Assembly (NCBI GenBank): GCA_021442155.1
Contig: CM038229.1
Location: 70,576,443-70,640,442 of the forward strand
Source: Cymbidium sinense
Taxonomy: Eukaryota; Streptophyta; Magnoliopsida; Asparagales; Orchidaceae
Length of the DNA: 64,000 nucleotides
Reading direction: 5' to 3'
The translations under genes and the position numbers were made by a program. Within the stretch, counting starts at the first letter, position 1; each line of letters starts with the position of its first letter. Below the pieces are notes generated by a model. The model searched no databases. It was not told the DNA's origin and worked only from the letters and a program-made list of their open reading frames with translations. Below are positions 23,498-35,144 of the stretch, piece by piece.

Positions 23498-24130
23498 TCT
23501 GAACATCCTATGAGAAAATTTTTGAAGAGAAAAATACCGGTCCAGCCATTTCTAAAAAAAACGGTCGAATTAAAAAACCGGATATTCCCTTTTAAAGATT
23601 CCAGAATCCTCAACTCGTTAATGACCCACCGCCCTAGGGACCCACGTTCGGAACTCAATTCTACCCCAAAATCGAAACCCTAGACGACGACAAAACCGTA
23701 GACGACGATAAGGGAACCACTGTACCAAAAGAGGGGTAAGCTTGCCGCCGTTAGCAGAACATGAGCCATGGAGCATCCTCGCGGCAACGGCGTCGGCCGC
23801 ACAAGCAAACAAACTGAGGGCAGCAATGGGTAGCGACACCGTCTCCATCTCGATGGCTAGGATTTAATCTTCAACATAATTCTGACAAATTCTAAATTTA
23901 ACATAAGAGAAAAAAATGTAATTTAAAATAGGGAATATAATTTATTACCTCGATTTCCAAATTAAATGCAGAAAGTGATGAAAAGTTTGCAATCCTGAAG
24001 CCATTAGTCTTCCCTCAACCACCGTAAAGATCGTCGACGAACATTCAGTGTTCGCCGTATTACACGAATTCATGGCTCGGCTAAGAAACATTGGCTTAAG
24101 TAATGTTAACTGGCAAATTAGTCTAGAAGA
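23496..24130. other. GC-richer region with exon-like sequence and a telo-box
   Basis: On the plus strand CGAAACCCTAG (about 23675-23685) contains AAACCCTA, a telo-box found in promoters and leaders of plant translation-related genes. On the minus strand 23848-23618 opens with an ATG followed by METVSLPIAALSLFACAADA, a hydrophobic start. A second minus-strand stretch, 24074-23951, opens with ATG and ends at AAATCGAG/GTAATA, a possible donor; 23862 (TCCTAG) could be the matching acceptor. No family is recognised. A gene end or gene start is possible, but direction is unsettled. Confidence 0.3.
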
Positions 24131-24457
24131 GTCTGGAATAACTTTATTTTTTTTAAGAATAATAAATGAATAAATGCCTCTGATTTATGTTAAAAGTAAT
24201 TTAGACTTAAGTTCTAAAATATTATGTTTGAATAAATCTTCAATTATTAATTATTTTTATAATCTTATATTATCAGAATCTAAATAATAAATTTCTAACA
24301 AAATGTCAATTTAGAATCTCAATAATTTAAATTTTAAAATATAAATATCAATAATAGGATAATTAAAATGCTCACTTCTAAAAATATTTCCTACTTATTC
24401 TCAATTAGCTTCCAAAAAATGAACTCTTTTCTTCTTAGAGCATTTCTTTTAAAATTT

Positions 24458-24459
<2 letters not shown>

Positions 24460-24524
<65 letters not shown>
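24460..24524. repeat. (TA)n microsatellite
   Basis: About 32 uninterrupted TA repeats. Confidence 0.98.
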
Positions 24525-24527
<3 letters not shown>

Positions 24528-26200
24528 ATATTTACATTTAAGGGTAAATTGATTAGCAGCATTTATTGAGCATTATAAATTAAATTAGCGTATTTTAAAA
24601 AATTCTATTGTTTGTGATACTATATATAAAATAAAGTGTATTAAAAATATATTTTTAGTTCAAACATAATATATTTAAAAATTTTCAAATTAAATGAATT
24701 TTAAATATATAATTGTGTAAAGTCAAATTAATCGTTGTTATCGTCACCAAATATCACCACCCATCATTCTTCCACTACTAATTCACATTATCTTTCAAAT
24801 ATATAATAATTTACTCTATATTTTATGTAATTCAAAGAAATATTATGGATATAACATATCAAAATTTAATATATAGTATATTTTAAGAAATAAATAATAG
24901 TTGAAATGTACTATATATACATGAATAGAGAAATATATTAATATGTCTGCAATAAATACTCAAAGAGACTAAATTATGTGTGTTTCAAATGTTGGATTAT
25001 AAATTTTACTCGATTGCTATGATATAGGCTGATCTATTTGAAATGTTTTTACTTAATTGTTGATATTGAACTTTACCTTACATTACATATAGAGACAAGA
25101 ATTAGTCACATTAATTTTTCAAATTATCAAATAATTTAATATCAAGAAATGATTTAAGATGTTATTCGCCCACACGTTGTTGATAGTAAATGTCAAAAGG
25201 CTTTCTAATAAGAATATAAAAAAGAGCCTTTAAATAATACAATTCATAAGTTAATGATTTATTTAGTGCAACATTATGACTTTCATGATCATTATGTAGT
25301 GAATATTCTAAAATATTTGTAATATTATAGATGCTAAGAATTAAGACTAATTATAATTTAACCAAAAAGCTTTTAACCAATTATTGAGCTTATAAAAGAG
25401 ATTAACTCATCTAAAAATTTTGTACATACTAATTAAATAGAATAAAATAGTGTTTAATTTACTTTAATACTCAATAAAATTGATTGTTATATAATTATAT
25501 GCATAAGCTAAACTATAAATTTTATAAATCAAATTGATATAAACCATGCACTAATAAGAACACCAATGATGATCCAAAAAAAAAAAAAAGAATGCATTAT
25601 TTCTACAAAGCACATGAGATGTTATAAAAATCATTAATGTGAATCAAGTGTAATATGTGATTGGACCTATAAGTAGATTATTTAACACCTTATAGTCTAA
25701 CTATAAGTTCTTTTCAGCTAGTTTATTATTACTTTGTATAATCTACACTTAAGCTATGCCTAACTTTTTTATATATTTTTTAATAATTATTTTGAAACCA
25801 TACAATCTAAAAACTAAAATATAAACATATATTTCATTTGCATCCATTGATAAATGATATAAAAAAATGCATGAAATGATGTGATTATATATGACCTCTT
25901 TGAAAAATAAAAAATTTAGATAAGAGTAGCAATAATGTGGGTGATTTTGTTATATATGACTTATTATTTAAGTGGGGTTTGACTAGTAAATAAGTGTGTT
26001 TCTATGCACACACAAACAATTTATGCCAATTAATCACATTTTTAGAGGGAACAATGATTGATTTCATAAAAATAGTATTAAAATGTATTTTTTTTCCTTT
26101 ATCAAATTAACCAGTGATTGAGTGTGATATTGAGTTTCTAATTTCATTAAAATTATCAAGTTTTTTTATTAGTAAATTTTAAATAGTCAAAGTTTCAAGG
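24525..26200. other. Very AT-rich spacer, no gene seen
   Basis: No open frame over 60 codons and no recognised element. Confidence 0.5.
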
Positions 26201-27847
26201 TCAATATGTCATTAAAAAAAATTCATTTGTTCAAATATGAATCTTGATGCATACTCAATTGGACAACCTCTAAATTTGTATTCTCAGGCATTCAAACTCC
26301 TATTTTGCAAAACTTATAGCCAAGTTGACCATCTGAACAAAAATAAATAAATAAAATTTGATGACAACATAAGTGACCATTAATCGATGAGCAAATCAAA
26401 CACATTGAATATTATTGAAAACTTATAGTATAATTTGAATTATTAAATTATCTCCAAAATTGATATGCTTATAATCAAATTGAGTATCTCAATGAGATGA
26501 AGCTAATGAGTAAGATTATTGAATTCTAACAACATTAAGAGACTCAAATGCTTGAGAAACTTCTTATGATTAAGAGGGTTATTTTGGGTTATTAGATGAA
26601 GTAGTTTATATTTTATTTATATTTACAAAGAATGACAATTTTCAAATGTATAAATGTGTCATCATTCTTTATATGTGGGGGACTTTAATTTGAGATTGAA
26701 GAGAACTCTGAAGTTTAAAGAATTCTAGAGGACTTCCACCATCCAAGCAACTTCATCGATGCCTCCTAATTGCTGTCATCGAACTACTATTACTCAACTG
26801 TTAACACTGGGCATCTCTCTGATCATTATAGTCAGATCGCCTCTCGATTGCATAATTGAATCGCTATCGTCATCAAACCACCATCATCTAATTGTTATCA
26901 TCGAACCATCTCCTTATTGTTATAGTTAGAGCACAATCCTTTGATTGTTGTCACTTCGACACCTCCCGACCATTGTCATTAACTATTATTTAAACACTAT
27001 CTCCTGCTTTCTACTACACCATCATTGAATCACCTCTTGACCACTATCACCAAATTATCCTATGTTGTGATTGAACTTTCGACCACCATTATTGGCCTCG
27101 CTTCCTAACCACCACCATATAATTGCTATCACCAAACCAGTTATCCATCATCATCATCAAATCACCTTCTCACCATTGTCTCCATGTCACCATCATTTGA
27201 CTATTGTCTATGGACTGCCATCTAATTTCCATAGCCTAAACGCTCCCCAACTACTATCATTAGACCACCTCCTAATGACTATCATTTGATCACTATCTTT
27301 CACTCAAGATTGTTTTGTCCAAACCACCATCAATTGATGAACCAATTGTTCAACCAACCATTGTCGATACATGTAGTCAAATTTCCTCCTAATTGTCATT
27401 TCAAACTATCAATAAACTATTAACCCAACTTTCTAATACATCATTGACTTACAATCATCATAACTACTTTCATCACTATCGCCAAGCCATAGTAGCCTTC
27501 ATCATATCACTATCGACCTCCACTATCAAGCTATTGTCATTGTGCCATCAAGTAAAAGACACCTTATTGACTCGCAATATCTTTCACCATCAACCCACTC
27601 TTGTAATCTCATATTCTCCAGTTTTAAGAGCGAGCAAATATTTATAATAAATGAACATCTAATGCAATAATTTAAGTTGGGCTTAGCATCATGGTTTCTC
27701 CGAGCTTGAACTTTTCACATAAAAATTTTGATGTTTTCCATGTTCTTAACTTTCTCACTTATTTTTTTGTGTGTGCTAAGTTTTCATACAAAATTGAGAA
27801 GTAAAAACTCTTCTACTATATTGACATGAACTTGCTAACATGCAACA
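26201..27847 (+). mobile_element. Family-B LTR, copy 5, with expanded triplet tract (about 1.65 kb)
   Basis: The 5' end TCAATATGTCATTAAAAAAA and GAATCTTGATGCATACTC align with the other copies, as do ATGCTTATAATCAAATTGAG and GACTCAAATGCTTGAG. The 3' end GAAGTAAAAACTCTTCTACT...GCTAACATGCAACA matches the solo LTR end AAGTAAAACTTTTACT...CTAGCATAACA. Between them, 26740-27640 is about 900 bp of CACCATCATT- and CACTATCACC-like sequence, roughly double the size of the rest. Frames at 27071-27289 and 27393-27647 (His-, Pro-, Thr-rich) come from this tract. Confidence 0.7.
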
Positions 27848-28129
27848 ATCTTAAATCACATATAGAACAACCATAAATATAAAGTTTTAATTATAATTCT
27901 TGTGACCTTGAGAATCAATTCTTTAACTTAATTCATACCCAAAAAAAAAAACTCATCTAAAAATTAAAATAAATCTCTGCACAATCAAGTTGATATTTTT
28001 TATATCAGCTAAAGTAATGTTGCAAATATTATTCAACTGTTTTATCCATCACAAATTGCAAATCATCATTAATGTTTAGTCGCTTCTTGTGAAGGCAAAC
28101 CAACAATTTTTTTTGCCACTTAATAATTC

Positions 28130-28610
28130 TGAGATCTAACAAGCGCATAAAATGATATATGCAAGGCAATCCTATTTGAGTCTAAATGTGCTCAAATCAA
28201 TTACTTAAAATATAATGAGAAGCTCCAACATATTAACTAGAAGGTCAAATGATCTCCAAATCTAACATGTTATAATCAAATCAAACGTCTCGAAGTGAAA
28301 ATTCTAATTAAATTCAAAGACCTAAATATCAGAAGAGAATCTACAAAAGATCCATTATATGCTTGTTGAGATGAGATTCTAGTTAAATTTATCAAAATTT
28401 TCATCTGTAAATGCTATAAAATCTCATTCACAGTGGAGTATTTTGATTAGACTATGTCTCATGATTTTTTTTCTTTTTTAGGTTAAAAAATTTGATATTT
28501 TCTATATTCTTCTCTATTATCTATTTGTATGCATGATTTTCATATAAAAATAAAAGATAAGAATTTTTTTGTACTGTAATAAATTTTGTATTTATAGTTA
28601 CAAAATGAAA
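28130..28610 (+). mobile_element. Family-B LTR, copy 6, decayed fragment
   Basis: Weaker matches in the right order: AATTACTTAAAATATAATG, TGTTATAATCAAATCAAACG, CTCGAAGTG and a 3' AAATAAAAGATAAGAATTTT stretch. The triplet tract is absent. Boundaries are approximate. Confidence 0.45.
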
Positions 28611-28766
28611 AAAAATACACATATTTACTTTAAATTTTATAGGCCACTAAAAATCATGAGTAGAAATTCTCACAATATTAAATAAATATTATAAATAGAG
28701 AGCAGGGGCTTCTATATTGAGCCCACCAGAAGTCTGAACTTATCCCGTGAGCTTTTTTTATTATTA

Positions 28767-28866
28767 NNNNNNNNNNNNNNNNNNNNNNNNNNNNNNNNNN
28801 NNNNNNNNNNNNNNNNNNNNNNNNNNNNNNNNNNNNNNNNNNNNNNNNNNNNNNNNNNNNNNNNNN
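28767..28866. other. Assembly gap (100 N)
   Basis: Exactly 100 Ns, the usual placeholder for a gap of unknown size. Translations across it are meaningless. Confidence 0.99.
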
Positions 28867-29350
28867 CTTGATCTGAGGAGGGTGACATGAGATTGAATCT
28901 TGATTTCAAAGCGGAGAATAAGGTTGGAACTAAGACAGCTTGGTGGAGTTGAGGAACATCGAAAAGAATCCAGAAGGATTCCGTCGGAAGAATCTGAGAC
29001 GAGAGGACAAGTTGACGAGAGAGAGAAAGAATCGAGAATCATCACTAGGAGGAGAATTCTTGATCGGCAAACGGATTACCATTAAACATTATTCGGTTAG
29101 TGTATTGACATCTAAGGATACGGCTTGGGCACTGTAACGGGATTATGATTGGCTATGAGATCTGCGTTGAAAGAGAGGATGCGATGGGAGGAGATGGGCG
29201 AGCCATTGATGAAGATAGCAATGGATGGAAGCTATGGCACTTTAATCGAGCAGGTGAGGAGAAAGAAGCGAGAGAGAGAGGTGAGAAACGAGAAGCGGAC
29301 TAGAACTATCACTCCTTGAATCCGTTGGAGAATAATCCTCATTAATGGCC
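28867..29350. other. Purine-rich region next to the gap, no gene identified
   Basis: The plus strand is rich in GAGAGA and GAAGAA, giving short charged frames at 28900-29137. No domain is recognised. Confidence 0.4.
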
Positions 29351-31190
29351 TTAATTACCTAATTAATGGATTCCCATATGGGATTATCTCGGGATTTTCA
29401 AGAAAATTTGAATGAAATTGAATCTATTTTGGAAATAACTTATACCCATATATTTTTAATTAATTCTAAAATAATTTAGATATTAAGAAATCAGATTTGA
29501 TCAATATTAAAATAAAATATGAATTTAGTTATTTTCATGGTCATATTTATGTGAAAAATTCATCAAAATTAATCTCATACAATATGGATGTTGTTTAGGC
29601 AAATTTGATGTTTTGAGTTTAACGGCAGTCCGTTTCACATCGAGATTTACTTGAGCAATGTTGAAGTCAATCATGGCCAATTCGAGCTTAATTCTTGTGT
29701 GGTGACTTGCTATTTGCTCCTCTTGACCGAATCGACGAAAGGCCTTGTTCAATAGTTTTTGATGTTTCGGTGACAACGGATCCGTTTATGAAAAGCTCAT
29801 TTGGATAGCGTTGAGGCCCCTCGACTTTAATATGCGTAAAATTGTCTATTATATTTATTTTCCTTCATTAGACAGTAATTGATTGACGTGGAATATCAAT
29901 TTTAATTGATTATGATATTCTGAACGCATTGGTGCAGTTGATTTCACGATCGGAGGACATCTAAATAAATTTCGGTCACGATGCATACGCTTCCAACTCT
30001 CATTTTCATGACACTGCATCTAATTCTTGTTGATTTCAACATATCTGCTTAATTAAGCATATGAAAATTACTTATGGGTCAACAAGGCAAAGCTCTAAAA
30101 CCTTAAATCTTAACTTCTTAGATGATGGAGAGGACACTATCATTGATGGTAAGATATGAAAGGATTCAACTCTATAGTAACCCTCATAAATAATCACCAA
30201 ATTGGATTGGGACAAGAAGTATGAACTGATAAACTCTAAGTTAAATAAAGAAAGAATTGGTTCTTTCTCATACCTTCGACCATCCTCCTTGACAACATGT
30301 TTTTTGTTTATGTTTGTGCAAGATTTCAAGCTATAACCTAAGAGTCTCATTTGATTGCAAATAAGAAAACTTTTAATTTATTGACACACTTGTTTTGTGG
30401 TATCCTAAGAATGCACTTTCTTGTGATTTTGTTAAATTTTTTTATGTTAACTTTGTAGGTTGCAATATTGATTGAAGTATGCAAAACCAATCAAATTTTG
30501 GATTTATCAATTATGTAATGGACAATTTTTCTTTATTTTGTATTTTTTTTCCAAGTATTTTATAACTTCCTTCATAAGCATGGTCCAAGGAAGACTAAAT
30601 GTGATATGAAGGCTTAGCATATAATTTGGATGGTCTTGTAAACAAATATAAAAAATAGGTCATGGAGTTAAAGAAAATAAGGGGCGACCAACATAAAGAT
30701 CAAGTCCAACTATTCTCTTAAATTGTGCAACCAATCATCAATTTGACCCAAAGAGCATGAAACTTATGAACATCCAAAAAAGCCAAATAAATGGATTTTA
30801 GCCTCTAACCATCAGCCCTTACCACTTTCATGTTATAAGGAAGAAACCTCCATATTTCTAGGTCCACACCTCCCACTCCATGGAGAATCAACCTAACCAC
30901 CTCCCCCATTGTTTTTCTGTATTAGCTTTTAAATCAGAAGAAAACCTTTGAATAAGATTAGTCTTGAAGAATGGAAAAACATAAGAAGGTTCTTCTTCAA
31001 TTGGAGTTTACTTAGTAGATTCCACAATTAAAGTTTAGTGACTTCCAATCACACTTAGCTCTTTGGTGAGAATCAAGCAGTTTTTCTTTAGTGTTTTTCT
31101 ATAAATTTTATTTCCATAGTATTCCTATCCACTCCCAAATCAATTCCCACCATTTCCCTTCATCCATTCCACCAAAACAATAAAACTAAC
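29351..31190. other. Spacer downstream of the methyltransferase gene, no gene identified
   Basis: Contains 83- and 92-codon minus-strand frames (29525-29776, 30072-30350) with no known motif. Base composition is AT-rich with a moderately GC stretch at 29590-29780. Confidence 0.4.
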
Positions 31191-33090
31191 CCCTCTTGAT
31201 CCTAATCCCCTCTTCTAACTCTTGGTCCTCACAAGCGCAAAAACTCATAACCTCTTCCAATCATCATCCAAAACTCCTCACTGTTTTTGCTTATCCTCGA
31301 CCTTCCATTCCATGGCATAATTCATGCCCTAATGCCTCTCAAAAACACTTAAGATCTAATGGTGCTCCCTCACCCTCCCTCCAATCATTCAGAACGCAAA
31401 CATACCCTCTACAATCTCCCGCCTCTAAGGCCGACCATCAGCCGGCCCTACACCACATTTCCCACTCTTCTACATCTGCCACACTACATAGCATAACTCT
31501 CCCATCAGCCCAAGTTCAATTAAAAAGGTTCCATGCCAAACAGAAAGCTTTTGTGCATCCCGTCCAAATTTCGTTCATCACAAACTACTACCACCTCTCC
31601 ACAAGACCACCCCTCACTTCCCCGTCTTCATCACTTACTTAAGAGGGAACACCACTCAATGAATTCCACTTAGCCGCCCCCATCATAAATATAACATGAT
31701 ATATCAATATATTATATTATAATAGTTTCTCTCACCTTCCTGTGCAAGCACCAGGTATAGCGATGTTTTCTTTAGCCCTAACAATACAGTGCCTTGACAT
31801 TGATGCCGCTAGGAACTCTTGCTTGGCATTGGTCGTCACCATTCAACCACATTATTTCCTCAATAAAAGGTCATTTATCAGTCTAACCACAATCTTTATA
31901 TCATCATCCATGAACACTGGTGACATCATAAAGTTTAAAATAGAAAATGGAGAGATACTTTCGAAAACTGCCAACAGCTGTTGTCAAGCATAGAGATCTA
32001 CTACCTTCTTGATGAAGATGACAACCGGACGTAGCCACTTCTCCGGTATGACCGCCATCAAAGTCTTCCATTCTTTGATCCTCAAGACTCCATGCTATCT
32101 ACCTATGATATTGACCCAAGCCACTATAATCATGGCGGACCCATGTTATATTTAGGGTGGGCAAATGCCCACTCTATTTTTTTTTCTCTGATATCTAGAG
32201 GGCAATTTAGTAATATACCTTAAAAAACATTGGATTGCCCATCCTCACTCTAGACTGGTTGACCCTCGACGACGGCCAATGACGACACGTTATGACGTTA
32301 CCTCCCTCTCCAACCTTTCTTCAATTCTCTGGACTCTAATAGCGATGACGACAATGACATAGCCCATCACACCTACTCGTGCCTTCTTCATTCCCTACAC
32401 CGACATTGGAATAATTAGTCCGATAATTTCAATTTTGGTATGACACCCCTGCCAAGTGCCTACTTCAGTAATCTCCCTTAATATTTATTTATTTATTATA
32501 TAGTATATATTAATTATTAGACGAAATTTTTAGAAGAAATTTTATTGCATTTGATAGTAACATTTTACATGGTGATTGAGAAGCAATTTTATTTTAAATT
32601 ATACATTATTCATTTTGATTTTTTTAATATTAATTTTTTATATAATTAGTTTGTTCACCCTCAAAAGTGAGCTTGGTTCGCCCGACTACAACCACCTTAT
32701 CGAACTCAGCACTTCACCATGGTAGCCACTACAATCCTCTAGCACTTGTTCCTGACCATCAAAGGGAGAAGGCGGGAACATGCATTGCAGCTTTTGAACC
32801 TTTTTTTATAAGAAATAATAGGTGATGGAAGTAGATAATTAGGAAACAAATTACCAAGATAATGGTGGCTTAATATTTGTTAAAAATATTATGCAGAATA
32901 TGAAAAGAATGATTCTGAATTTTAGGGATTTTGAGATTTCTAATTTTCTAGATTTGATCAGAAAATATTTGAGAAAAATAATACGCTGCACATTAATAAA
33001 AATGATGGTATAATACTAGTAACCAATAGCATGCACAATTTTTTATCGTCAGTTTCCTTTCTATGAAGGTCTGTCTTGATAGGAGGCTGA
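31191..33090. other. C-rich open frame and spacer, unassigned
   Basis: A plus-strand frame at 31196-31642 (148 codons) is rich in Ser, Pro, His and Gln; the plus strand there is poor in G, which removes stops by composition. A second short frame (31742-31993) has no known motif. The rest is AT-rich. Confidence 0.35.
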
Positions 33091-33406
33091 CAAAGAGTTG
33101 GTGTGATATAAAGGACTGCTCAACTAAATTAGATTGTTGAAGTTGCTTGTGTTACCACAAGTGATGATGAAGTTATTAAACATGCGTGGAAATACAGGGG
33201 ATGGGTCTCATTTAACCCTCTGTTATGTTCTCGATTAAACCAATGAATATTGATGCTCTTGAATTAAATTTGTTGATAATTAAGACAGTTTCTATGAAGT
33301 CAACACAGTTTCTATGAAGTTGACCCTAGTATTTTCTTACGAAAGAATAATAATCTCAACGATTGCAGTAATTCATGCAACATAAAATCAAGGCAGAAGC
33401 TTCTAC

Positions 33407-33461
33407 CTGTCGTACTGCCCTGACGAAAGTTGTGGCGAAGAATTCGGCTTATCTCTGCAAC
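33407..33461 (-). CDS. Methyltransferase exon 7 (partly diverged)
   Basis: Flanked by TTTTAG and ACAG/GTAGAA. VAEISRILR matches the family. The following residues (HNFRQGSTT) differ from the expected glycine-rich R-P-G-G loop while keeping the same length. The sequence may have decayed here, or a pair of compensating indels occurred. No clear downstream exon was found. Confidence 0.65.
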
Positions 33462-33743
33462 CTAAAAGATGATCAAATTTTAAATCAGATAACCCAGTAA
33501 GTTTACTTCTGACAAAGAAAATCATAAAAGGATGCATAGTTTTTAAATAGTACACAGCTGACGAACATAATCATGGCTTTCAAGAATTTAAAGAAAGTCA
33601 TTTTGCAATTTTGGTTCTTTTGAGTAGTTTTATGATATAACATCAAAAATAAAATTAGCTGCCATTATAGGCCTAGTACATTAGTTTCTTTACTCAACTG
33701 TTATCGATTGACAGAGGTATGAAATACTGTGTTAAATACTCAC

Positions 33744-33855
33744 AGCAGCAGAAGGTGATGGCCAGCAATGCAATGCAGCACCTGCATGCACCCCATCTAT
33801 GGAATTTGAAACAAAAGGAAGCCTGGAGATATCAGCCTTGACCAAGATTAAGTTC
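33744..33855 (-). CDS. Methyltransferase exon 6
   Basis: Flanked by CTTCCAG and GCT/GTGAGT. Fully open. It encodes LILVKADISRLPF, SNSIDGVHAGAALHC and WPSPSAA, the family-specific post-II and motif III region. The exon ends in phase 0 and joins VAEISR of exon 7. Confidence 0.92.
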
Positions 33856-33995
33856 CTGGAAGATAATTCTATATGATATCAGATTCTCCAAGCGTACCAT
33901 CAAATGCAGAACCTCAATTCAGTATATCTCTATGCGGAAACGAATGTCTTTCAAAATAAAAGAGAGGCGCTGATAGAAGAGAAAGTGAAACAAAC

Positions 33996-34186
33996 TCTTT
34001 TGGTGTGTTCTCTTGCTTAATGTATTCATAGCACTGCCGCAGCATATTCTCGGAGAAGTCCAAAGCAACTACATGAGAATACATTCCACTTTTGGCAAAT
34101 AACCTTGAGAATAGTCCACTCCCACAGCTTGCATCTATAATAGTTCCTCCAGTTGTAGGCTTAAGGTAATTTTGGGCCATTTTAAA
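33996..34186 (-). CDS. Methyltransferase exon 5 (SAM-binding motif I)
   Basis: Flanked by ATACAG and AAAGA/GTTTGT. Fully open. It encodes FKMAQNYLKP, then GGTIIDASCGSGLFSR (motif I, with the D-x-x-C-G-S-G core), HVVALDFSENMLRQC (motif II, acidic residue after the strand) and IKQENT. It ends in phase 2, completing a Glu codon with exon 6. This is the strongest evidence for the family. Confidence 0.92.
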
Positions 34187-34449
34187 CTGTATAGCATGGA
34201 AAGGCCCAGAAAACAGTTATATAACGATCACATAACCAACAATGAAAATGTTGTTGGAAACATATCACATAAAAGTTAATGTTTACTTACTGACTACAGG
34301 AATTTCCTTGGAGAAAATGAGTCAAATGTTAAATGGAAAACGTTAGATCAGCTTGTTTACAATTGCACTGAAAAGGATGTGGCGGATTTATTTACAATAT
34401 AAAATCTATCTTTATAGCTATAGATAGTAACACAAGTTTTCTTTCTAAC

Positions 34450-34521
34450 CTCTCTTTCTGGTCCGGAAACCACCCCATATAAAACTTGACGCTCTCTCAT
34501 ACGAAATGGCACCAAAGGATT
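34450..34521 (-). CDS. Methyltransferase exon 4 (linker) with two frameshifts
   Basis: Flanked by GGTACAG and GAGAG/GTTAGA. NPLVPF, YER...FIWGGF and GPERE each appear, but in three successive frames: the first shift is before YER and the second after WGGF. The family sequence here is one continuous linker joining the Cys-pair domain to the catalytic core. Confidence 0.75.
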
Positions 34522-35144
34522 CTGTACCAATCAAAAGCAAACAAAATTGAGTGAATACATGCACCAAAGATATAATTAACCAAAATGACGAACAATTACA
34601 AAGAAAGCTCTCCCATATCTGATTGTTCAAAATTATCAGATGCAGGTGTCTGTCTCCTCCTTAATTATTCCCTTATGATTACAAGAACACAGAAAAGCAT
34701 AGGCTACCACATACATTATTGAGGCATGCTATGGTTAAATCTCACATCCGATTATAAAAATATCATACTATGATTTCACATCTGATAATTATATATTGGT
34801 AAAATTTATGCTTAACTTACCAACTTCATTACAAACACAATTTTAAAAAACTAAAATTTAAAAATAACTAAAATTATTAGTAAAGCCAAATGAGAAAGGC
34901 TAGGGATTGATAGCCAATAATAAAATTTACATCAAAACTAGTGAAATGAATCTATGTTTTACTAGTAGGAATCAATTTGATTGAATCAATTTGATAGCCA
35001 AAAGCTAGAACGTCAATCACAAGTGACACACCACAACCAAAATGGTGAAAAGTAAGCGATTTAACTAGCAAGTCACCTACACACCATGATTAAACAACAA
35101 TGAAGAGAATATATTTATATTTTTCTTAGCTTATGATATTTAAC

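Noticed and set aside
23422..23683. Poly-isoleucine frames
   Set aside because: Translation of the AAT microsatellite.
27071..27647. His/Pro/Thr-rich frames
   Set aside because: Encoded by the triplet-rich tract of LTR copy 5; no conserved start or domain.
28712..29045. Frames containing runs of X
   Set aside because: They read through the assembly gap.
31196..31642. 148-codon Ser/Pro/His-rich frame, considered a real gene and compared with 51104-51623
   Set aside because: The strand is poor in G, which removes stop codons; the similarity between the two regions is compositional and I could not align them convincingly.
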